64,000 nt of DNA from Fictibacillus arsenicus (GTDB lineage: Bacteria > Bacillota > Bacilli > Bacillales > Fictibacillaceae): NCBI RefSeq assembly GCF_001642935.1, contig NZ_CP016761.1:2170001-2234000 (forward strand), written 5' to 3'. Position 1 is the stretch's first letter. The number at the start of each line of letters is the position of its first letter. The position numbers were made by a program, and so were the translations under genes. The notes beneath the pieces were generated by a model that did not search any database, was not told the origin of the DNA, and worked only from the letters and a program-made list of their open reading frames with translations. This document shows positions 57,952 to 64,000 of the stretch, piece after piece.

Positions 57952-58467
57952 TTATTTTTCTAATACTTTCAATGACTCTCTAATAAATGCTGGAATGTCA
58001 TCCGGTTGACGGCTTGTAACTAAATTCCCCCCACAAACCACAACCTCTTCATCCTTCACAGTTGCTCCTGCATTCTTCAAGTCAACGTGGATTGATTTGT
58101 AGCCAGTAATGTTTCTGCCTTGTAATACTTCTGCAGAGATCAGCAATTGTGGACCATGACAGATTGCTAAGACAGGTTTGCCTTCATCTGCAAAGTGCTT
58201 CGTGAACGTTACGAACTTGTCATCGCCTCTTAAAATGTCAGGTGAGAATCCTCCAGGGATGAAAAGTGCGTCAAAGTCTTCAGGGGAAACTTCACCGATA
58301 GAAGCGTTAGTCGTTACCTGTGCTTCTTTTTGCTTCCCTTCTAAGGTTGCTCCCGTTTCTGAACCGATTACAATTACCTCGTGTCCAGCTTCTCTAAACG
58401 CCTTCGCTGGCTCGGTATATTCCACATCTTCAAACATATTTGCTAATACCGTTGCAATTCTAGCCAT
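57952..58467 (-). CDS. DJ-1/PfpI-family protein (YfkM-like general stress type)
   Basis: A 171-residue PfpI-family protein. The nucleophile elbow is VLAICHGPQLL, with Cys103 and His104, and the family's acidic residue is in FEDVEYTEP near residue 15. FIPGGFSPDILRGD is also typical. Members include intracellular proteases, deglycases and general stress proteins such as Bacillus YfkM. The actual activity cannot be told from sequence. It is monocistronic with its own terminator. Confidence 0.88.
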   Translation of the reverse strand: MARIATVLANMFEDVEYTEPAKAFREAGHEVIVIGSETGATLEGKQKEAQVTTNASIGEVSPEDFDALFIPGGFSPDILRGDDKFVTFTKHFADEGKPVLAICHGPQLLISAEVLQGRNITGYKSIHVDLKNAGATVKDEEVVVCGGNLVTSRQPDDIPAFIRESLKVLEK

Positions 58468-58550
58468 TTCTCAACCACTCCTCTTTTTGTGTATACAATT
58501 GTTGTATTACCATCGAGGAAGGAAATTAAACCCTTTTTTATGTTAGGGCT

Positions 58551-59057
58551 TTAAAATATTGCAACAATATAGATATGTATCATCAAAACTGCAGCTATTA
58601 AACTTATAATCGTTGCGATGTTATTCTCCGTCTTCGTTCCTGTTTTTGTATACAGAGGAAAACGGAATCGAAAAGGCAGCGGGTAAAATAGCTGAACCCC
58701 TCTGGAAGTTGCTGCGTCCAAAATGATATGGCTGATCACCCCTGCAGCTAATCCCATACTTAAACTCCCTTCATACGTCCAGTCGATCCAGTTTGGGAGC
58801 ATCATCACTAATAGAATCATAACCCAGCTATGTGTGATTGTTCGATGCCCGAATGTTTTAGAAATGGTTTTTGATAGAAAACTTGTCTTTTTTCCAAGAT
58901 AAGATCCTGGATGGCATAAGTCAGGGAGCAGGCTTCCCAAAACGGCAGCACCAAAAAAGGTAAGTTCATGATGTAGTGTATCTGGCGGGAGGTCTGTAGC
59001 AGTCTTATAAAGTGCAGCTGCCGCAACTCCGCCTAGCAAATGTGTATTGCTTTTCAT
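58551..59057 (-). CDS. YdjM-like membrane-bound hydrolase (DUF457)
   Basis: A 168-residue membrane protein of the DUF457/YdjM family, annotated as putative metal-dependent hydrolases. The metal-ligand-type motifs are MKSNTHLLGG at the N-terminus, GSLLPDLCHPGSYLGKK near residue 40, and TFGHRTITHSW near residue 68. About four helices are seen. In other bacteria some members are SOS-induced, but I see no LexA box upstream here. It lies 70 nt upstream of the parC 3' end and is transcribed in the same direction. Confidence 0.82.
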   Translation of the reverse strand: MKSNTHLLGGVAAAALYKTATDLPPDTLHHELTFFGAAVLGSLLPDLCHPGSYLGKKTSFLSKTISKTFGHRTITHSWVMILLVMMLPNWIDWTYEGSLSMGLAAGVISHIILDAATSRGVQLFYPLPFRFRFPLYTKTGTKTENNIATIISLIAAVLMIHIYIVAIF

Positions 59058-59105
59058 TATGTATCTCTCTTTTCTCTAAGTTGCTATAAGATATCTGATA
59101 GAAAG

Positions 59106-59136
59106 AAGAAAAAGAGCAGCAAGAATGCTACTCTTT
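59106..59136 (-). terminator. Terminator overlapping the parC stop codon
   Basis: On the - strand AAAGAGTAGCA pairs with TGCTGCTCTTT around TTCT, with two mismatched or wobble positions, followed by TTTTCTTC. The parC stop is within the first arm. Confidence 0.75.
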
Positions 59137-61572
59137 TGAACTATCTGTTGAAACCAAAGACTTTAGTCTTGTAATTTCACCTGTTTCACCTGTATCAACT
59201 ACAAAGGAGCCGTTATTGTATCTGTCGGCAGATTTAAAGTTTTCAGATGAAATTGTTTCTTGCTTACCGCTCGCTGTTTCAAGAACAAATTGTTTCTCTT
59301 CATCAGTAACAAGTTTCATGCCTACAATTCGATGAGGATTAGATTTTAATTCTCTTACCATCACAAGTCCTCGTTTTGCACGGGACGTTTTATCAAACTC
59401 TGTGATCTTCATTTTTTTCATTGCCCCGCGCTGAGTTGCAACGAGAACCTGAGCGGTTTCAGGATTTTCCGGGAGTGCAAACCCGCTTACTAAGTGGTCT
59501 CCAGCTTTTAAGTTGATACCTTTAACCCCTGCAGCACGCTGGCCTACAAGACTGATTTCTTCTTCATGGAACCATAACCCATATCCGAAATGTGTTGCGA
59601 TAAACACATCTTGATTTCCGTTAGTTAAAGACACATCAACAACTTCATCTTCGCCTTTTAGTTTAACTGCCATCAATGTACGGTTATATCGTGTTGCTTT
59701 GTATTGGCTAAGCTCTGTTTTCTTAGCCATTCCTTGTTTCGTAAAGAAGATGAGGAATTGGTCTTCCTTAAATTCTTTTACAGGGAATGCTTTGATCAGC
59801 TTCTCATCCTTATCTAAACCAACGATACTTGCAAGATGCTGCCCCATGTCTTTCCAGCGGATTTCTGGCATCTCATAGACTGGAAGGTAAATATAGTTTC
59901 CTTTATTCGTAAACATGAGCATCGTATCTGTCGTGTTCAGCTGAGATACAAGCAAGAGTGAATCCGTATCCTTCATTCCTGGCGGCTCACCGTTAGAAGC
60001 ACTGTAAGAACGAACGCTTGAACGTTTGATATAGCCGTCTTCTGTTACCATTACCATAACATCTTCAGAAGGGATCATTACTTCCATATCGATCTTGATT
60101 TCCTGAATCTCAGCCTCAATCTGTGTACGGCGAGGATCAGCGAATTTCTTTTTCACATCGGAAAGTTCTTTTTTAATAACACTGTATAACTTCTTGTCGC
60201 TATCTAAAATTGAACGAAGATATGCAATCTTCTTTTCGAGTTCTTCTGCTTCATTCTTAAGTGTTGTAATATCTGTATTCGTTAAACGGTATAACTGCAA
60301 CGTAACGATTGCCTCAGCTTGTGCTTCGGTAAACTGAAACTTCTCGATAATGTTGTCTTTTGCATTTCGCTTATCTTTTGATGCACGGATTGTCTCGATT
60401 ACTTCATCTAAAATCGAAATTGCTTTAATTAAACCTTCCACGATATGTGAACGTTCTTCAGCTTTTCGAAGATCATACTTCGTTCGTCGTGTTACCACTT
60501 CGATCTGATGCTGAATGTATGCGTTCAATATAGCTTTTAGGCCCATTAATTTTGGTGTCTTGTTATGAATTGCTACCATGTTGTAGTTATACGAAACTTG
60601 CAGATCAGTATTTTTAAAGAAGTAATTCAATACCCCTTCTGCATTACCATCTTTGCGAAGTTCAATAACGATTCTTAAGCCAGTACGGTCTGTCTCATCA
60701 CGGATTTCAGCGATACCGTCTACCTTTTTATCTAACCGAAGTTCGTCCATACGCTTTACAAGGTTCGCTTTGTTCACTTCAAAAGGAACTTCAGTGATGA
60801 CAATCTGCTGACGTCCGCCCTTTAAGCTCTCAATTTCGGTTTTGGCACGAATAATGAAGCGGCCCTTACCTGTTTCAAAAGCCTTCTTGATGCCATCTAT
60901 ACCTTGAACGATTCCGCCAGTCGGGAAATCAGGTCCTTTAATAACGGTCATAAGTTCATCGAGTGAAACATCGGGCTTATCGATTTGCATTGTAACTGCG
61001 TCTATAACTTCCTCAAGGTGGTGCGGCGGGATTTCAGTCGCATAACCCGCTGAAATACCCGTTGACCCGTTTACAAGCAAATTTGGATACATAGAAGGCA
61101 GCACGATCGGCTCTTCTGTCGTATCATCAAAGTTAGGCGCGAATTCAACGGTTTCTTTATCGATATCTCTTAATAGTTCAGAGGCAATTGCAGAAAGCCT
61201 TGCTTCTGTATAACGCATTGCAGCTGCCGGGTCTCCATCGATACTACCGTTGTTTCCGTGCATCTGGATCAGAACGTTTCTAACTTTCCAGTCCTGACTC
61301 ATACGTACCATCGCTTCATAAACGGAAGAATCACCATGCGGGTGATAGTTACCGATTACGTTTCCGACTGTCTTAGCCGATTTTCTGTATGGTTTTTCGT
61401 TTGTGTTTCCTTCCGCGTACATCGCATATAAAATACGGCGCTGTACGGGCTTTAATCCATCTCTTGCATCAGGTAATGCACGCTCCTGAATAATGTATTT
61501 ACTATACCTTCCGAAGCGGTCGCCGATTACGTCTTCTAACGGCAGCTCTCTAAATTTCTCAAGCAGTGACAA
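59128..61572 (-). CDS. parC: DNA topoisomerase IV subunit A
   Basis: The DNA-cleaving subunit of topoisomerase IV, which unlinks replicated chromosomes. The catalytic tyrosine is Tyr121 in AAMRYTEARLS. The quinolone-determining region reads HPHGDSSVYEAMVRMSQDW, with Ser82 and Glu86 equivalent to Ser80 and Glu84 of S. aureus GrlA, the susceptible residues. The C-terminal beta-pinwheel is present (blades such as GYGLWFHEEEISLVGQRAAGVKG). At 814 residues it has the usual length. The start is the TTG at 61572 with GAGGAGGT 7 nt upstream. It lies 13 nt after parE, in one operon. Confidence 0.96.
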   Translation of the reverse strand: MSLLEKFRELPLEDVIGDRFGRYSKYIIQERALPDARDGLKPVQRRILYAMYAEGNTNEKPYRKSAKTVGNVIGNYHPHGDSSVYEAMVRMSQDWKVRNVLIQMHGNNGSIDGDPAAAMRYTEARLSAIASELLRDIDKETVEFAPNFDDTTEEPIVLPSMYPNLLVNGSTGISAGYATEIPPHHLEEVIDAVTMQIDKPDVSLDELMTVIKGPDFPTGGIVQGIDGIKKAFETGKGRFIIRAKTEIESLKGGRQQIVITEVPFEVNKANLVKRMDELRLDKKVDGIAEIRDETDRTGLRIVIELRKDGNAEGVLNYFFKNTDLQVSYNYNMVAIHNKTPKLMGLKAILNAYIQHQIEVVTRRTKYDLRKAEERSHIVEGLIKAISILDEVIETIRASKDKRNAKDNIIEKFQFTEAQAEAIVTLQLYRLTNTDITTLKNEAEELEKKIAYLRSILDSDKKLYSVIKKELSDVKKKFADPRRTQIEAEIQEIKIDMEVMIPSEDVMVMVTEDGYIKRSSVRSYSASNGEPPGMKDTDSLLLVSQLNTTDTMLMFTNKGNYIYLPVYEMPEIRWKDMGQHLASIVGLDKDEKLIKAFPVKEFKEDQFLIFFTKQGMAKKTELSQYKATRYNRTLMAVKLKGEDEVVDVSLTNGNQDVFIATHFGYGLWFHEEEISLVGQRAAGVKGINLKAGDHLVSGFALPENPETAQVLVATQRGAMKKMKITEFDKTSRAKRGLVMVRELKSNPHRIVGMKLVTDEEKQFVLETASGKQETISSENFKSADRYNNGSFVVDTGETGEITRLKSLVSTDSSKE

Positions 61573-61585
61573 TCTTTAAACCTCC

Positions 61586-63544
61586 TCAGAATGCAGACAA
61601 GTTCTCGTTATCTAGTATGTTCGTTTCTTCGTTTAAGCCAAACGCCACATGTTCTTCAATCCATTTACGGCGTGGTTCAACTTTGTCTCCCATAAGGACG
61701 GAGACGCGTTTTTCGGCTCTTGCTGCGTCATCAATACGAACTCGGATCAGCGTTCGTGTGTCAGGATCCATCGTTGTTTCCCATAGCTGATCAGCATTCA
61801 TCTCTCCAAGTCCCTTATAACGCTGGATGATGTAGCCTTTACCAACTTTTTTTTGTGCTTCTTTCAATTCATCTTCATCCCATGCATATTCGATAACTTC
61901 TTTTTTACCCGTTCCCTTGCTCACTTTATAAAGAGGAGGTAATGCAATGAATACTTTCCCTTCTTCGAGAAGCGGCTTCATGTAACGGTAGAAAAACGTT
62001 AGAAGCAATACTTGAATATGTGCACCATCTGTATCGGCATCGGTCATGATAATGATTTTGTCGTAGTTTACATCTTTCAACGTAAAATCAGAACCAACTC
62101 CAGCTCCGATCGCATGTATGATTGTGTTGATTTCTTCGTTCTTAAATATATCTGCAAGCTTTGCTTTTTCCGTGTTGATTACTTTACCACGAAGCGGCAA
62201 AATGGCTTGGAATTTTCGGTCTCGTCCTTGTTTTGCAGAACCGCCTGCAGAGTCACCCTCTACTAAGTACAGTTCGTTGCGTTCAGGATTTTTAGAAGTT
62301 GCAGGAGTTAACTTCCCGCTCAGCATAGAATCCTTACGTTTGTTCTTTTTCCCGTTACGAGCATCCTCACGTGCTTTGCGTGCTGCTTCACGAGCTTGAG
62401 CCGCTTTAATACTTTTACGGATAAGCATTTCACTAATTGCAGGATTCTCCTCAAGGAAATAAGCGAGCTTTCCGGCAACCACTGCATCTACTGCAGATCG
62501 TGCTTCACTCGTACCTAATTTGCTCTTTGTTTGGCCTTCGAACTGAAGAAATTCTTCTGGGATACGGACAGAAACAACAGCTGTTAACCCTTCTCGGATA
62601 TCAGAGCCGTCTAAGTTCTTATCTTTTTCTTTTAACAGGTTCGTTTTACGTGCGTACTCGTTGATGCTTCGAGTTATCGCTGTCTTTGCGCCTGACTCAT
62701 GTGTTCCGCCGTCTTTTGTGCGAACGTTGTTAACGAATGACAGAACGTTTTCTGCATAACCGTCATTGTATTGAAATGCAAAATCTACCTCGATCTCATT
62801 TTGCATTCCTTCAAAGCTAACGACATTATGAAGTGTATCTTTATCTTCGTTCAAATATTGCACGAATGCTTCCAGTCCTGTTTCGAACTGAAATTCTTCT
62901 TTTTCTCCATTTCGCGCATCTTCAAGAACGATTTTGATTCCTTTTAAAAGAAAAGCCGCTTCTCTAAGACGTTCGCTTAGTGTTTCGTAATTATAGTTAA
63001 TCGTCGAAAACATCGTACGGTCTGGTTTGAAATGAACGGTCGTCCCTGTTTTGCGGGTATTACCTACTACTTCAAGTGTCGTAACAGGCTTTCCGCCATC
63101 TTCAAAACGCTGACGATATGTTTTACCGTCACGGTAGATCGTTACTTCAAGCCATTCTGAAAGTGCGTTTACTACAGATGCACCTACACCATGAAGTCCT
63201 CCAGATGTTTTGTACCCGCCTTGTCCGAACTTACCGCCGGCATGCAAAACAGTAAAGATGATCTCAGGCGTCGGTTTTCCAAGCTTATGCATTCCTGTAG
63301 GCATTCCACGGCCATCATCTGACACAGAAATACTGTTATCTTTATGAATCTTCACATGTATGTAATCACCGAATCCGCCTAATGCTTCGTCAACGGCGTT
63401 ATCTACAATTTCATATACGAGGTGATGCAAACCTCTGGCATCCGTGCTGCCGATATACATACCAGGGCGCTTTCGAACGGCTTCTAACCCTTCGAGCACC
63501 TGTATGGCATCATCGTTGTAGTCAAATAATGATTTACTTGCCAA
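61586..63544 (-). CDS. parE: DNA topoisomerase IV subunit B
   Basis: The ATPase subunit of topoisomerase IV. The GHKL ATP site is seen in YEIVDNAVDEALGG, SVSDDGRGMP and SGGLHGVGASVVNALSE. The toprim domain follows (LYLVEGDSAGGSAKQGRDRKFQAILPLRGKVINTEKA and IIMTDADTDGAHI). The 652-residue length and the start MASKSLFDYND match ParE, not GyrB. The start is the TTG at 63544 with AAAGGAG 10 nt upstream. A LexA-like site and a TATGAT -10 box lie upstream. Confidence 0.96.
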   Translation of the reverse strand: MASKSLFDYNDDAIQVLEGLEAVRKRPGMYIGSTDARGLHHLVYEIVDNAVDEALGGFGDYIHVKIHKDNSISVSDDGRGMPTGMHKLGKPTPEIIFTVLHAGGKFGQGGYKTSGGLHGVGASVVNALSEWLEVTIYRDGKTYRQRFEDGGKPVTTLEVVGNTRKTGTTVHFKPDRTMFSTINYNYETLSERLREAAFLLKGIKIVLEDARNGEKEEFQFETGLEAFVQYLNEDKDTLHNVVSFEGMQNEIEVDFAFQYNDGYAENVLSFVNNVRTKDGGTHESGAKTAITRSINEYARKTNLLKEKDKNLDGSDIREGLTAVVSVRIPEEFLQFEGQTKSKLGTSEARSAVDAVVAGKLAYFLEENPAISEMLIRKSIKAAQAREAARKAREDARNGKKNKRKDSMLSGKLTPATSKNPERNELYLVEGDSAGGSAKQGRDRKFQAILPLRGKVINTEKAKLADIFKNEEINTIIHAIGAGVGSDFTLKDVNYDKIIIMTDADTDGAHIQVLLLTFFYRYMKPLLEEGKVFIALPPLYKVSKGTGKKEVIEYAWDEDELKEAQKKVGKGYIIQRYKGLGEMNADQLWETTMDPDTRTLIRVRIDDAARAEKRVSVLMGDKVEPRRKWIEEHVAFGLNEETNILDNENLSAF

Positions 63545-63579
63545 AATGTGTTGCTCCTTTCACGAACTGCAGTACTTCT

Positions 63580-63600
63580 ATCATAGCAGAACGTTTGTTT
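63580..63600 (-). promoter_or_regulatory. parE promoter region with a LexA(DinR)-like box
   Basis: The - strand has TATGAT (63580-63585) as a -10 box. Overlapping it on the upstream side, GAACGTTTGTTT (+ strand 63589-63600) matches the Bacillus LexA box GAAC-N4-GTTC at all but one position. From memory, parEC is in the B. subtilis SOS regulon. The one mismatch leaves this tentative. Confidence 0.45.
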
Positions 63601-63715
63601 CTATACTACCTCTGTCCTTATATTCTCCTCTTATTTCTCGGTTAAAGAACAAAAACCTTTAGTTCAAAAGAGTTTCTTTTTTAGTTCTTTAAATAGAGGA
63701 TAAAAACAAGCATGG

Positions 63716-63744
63716 GAAAACCACCCGTATATGGCGGGTGGTTC
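63716..63744 (-). terminator. Terminator after the CoA-binding protein gene
   Basis: AACCACCCG and CGGGTGGTT form a 9-bp GC-rich stem around 7 nt; TTTTCCC follows on the - strand. Confidence 0.85.
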
Positions 63745-63748
63745 ATTA

Positions 63749-64000
63749 CTACCGTATCATAGCATGTTCCACTTTAATGCACTTATCCATAATATAAGGA
63801 ATCGTCGCACTTTGCAAAATCTCTTCTGCTTCGGCACTGTATAAACCGAGCTGAGCCCAGAAGAAACCAGCATTAATATTTGCTGCCGATCGAGCAACTT
63901 CAGGCAGGTGCTCACTTCTTCTGAACACATTGACGATATCTACATGTCCTTCAATATCTTCAAGCTTCGCATAAGCTTTCTGTCCCAAAACTTCTGTGAC
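63749..64000 (-). CDS. CoA-binding (YccU-like) protein, 5' end outside window
   Basis: The C-terminal 83 residues of a small CoA-binding-domain protein. The visible part (KAYAKLEDIEGHVDIVNVFRRSEHLPEVA, then AGFFWAQLGLYSAEAEEI and DKCIKVEH) matches the YccU/YumC-neighbour type of single-domain CoA-binding proteins related to succinyl-CoA synthetase. The frame is open to base 64000, so the start lies beyond the edge; the TTG at 63988 is internal. Its terminator is at 63716-63744. The exact function is unknown. It is transcribed in the same direction as parE. Confidence 0.85.
   Translation of the reverse strand, partial: VTEVLGQKAYAKLEDIEGHVDIVNVFRRSEHLPEVARSAANINAGFFWAQLGLYSAEAEEILQSATIPYIMDKCIKVEHAMIR

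Overview
The window is low-GC Firmicute DNA of Bacillaceae type (a Bacillus or Fictibacillus-like endospore former is the best guess; the species cannot be fixed from sequence alone). The reasons are GGAGG ribosome binding sites, frequent TTG and GTG starts, three SAM-I (S-box) riboswitches and a guanine riboswitch, intrinsic terminators at most gene ends, and Bacillus-type genes: BdbC/BdbD, YeeI, YezD, the ParE/ParC pair, a squalene-hopene (sporulene-type) cyclase, and a class D sortase with its LPXTA substrate.

Layout. 1-9.6 kb: a left-truncated AlaX-type tRNA-editing protein, a permease, an acyltransferase, a 1099-residue polytopic membrane protein, an MFS exporter and a nucleotidyltransferase. 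9.7-17.3 kb: a GC-rich dispersed repeat, speD, then a tricarboxylate transport locus (tctC-tctB-tctA) followed by its likely CitA/CitB-type two-component system; a full-consensus cre site lies in the tctC leader. yeeI closes the block. 17.4-24 kb: the bdbC/bdbD thiol oxidation pair, an acidic LPXTA surface protein with its own sortase, an SGNH hydrolase, and guanine-riboswitch-controlled xpt-pbuX. 24-30.4 kb: small accessory genes, including a free-standing LAGLIDADG endonuclease, a YeeE/YedE sulfur transporter, a class A beta-lactamase-like hydrolase and a styrene/indole monooxygenase-like flavoprotein.

30.4-33.5 kb holds two 1524-bp IS1182-type elements in direct orientation. They inserted into a terminator hairpin and duplicated it whole (23 bp each side). 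A different 27-bp hairpin separates the two copies. The transposase is split at an A-AAA-AAG slippery heptamer, which looks like programmed -1 frameshifting.

33.5-49 kb is a sulfur and methionine region. SAM riboswitch 1 controls yitJ-metH. SAM riboswitch 2 controls yezD-cysH-sat-cysC-sulfite reductase-DUF3906-cobA-sirB-sirC, which takes sulfate to sulfide and makes the siroheme the reductase needs. SAM riboswitch 3 controls an O-acetylhomoserine sulfhydrylase, which turns sulfide into homocysteine; MetH or YitJ then makes methionine. A TauE/SafE exporter sits between riboswitches 2 and 3 behind its own leader terminator. 49-64 kb: a LysR regulator, an LVIVD-repeat secreted protein, a LysE exporter, a small ribbon-helix-helix-like protein, a DUF421 membrane protein, msrA, sqhC, mqo, a PfpI-type protein, a YdjM-like membrane protein, parC/parE (topoisomerase IV), and a right-truncated CoA-binding protein.

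The least explained signal is a set of three intergenic arrays (about 2.75, 17.4 and 48.9 kb). In each, a different 6-9 bp core recurs every 20-22 bp, that is, about every two helical turns, and each array lies beside gene 3' ends. The tandem IS with hairpin capture, and a structured leader of about 115 nt after SAM riboswitch 3, are the next most interesting.
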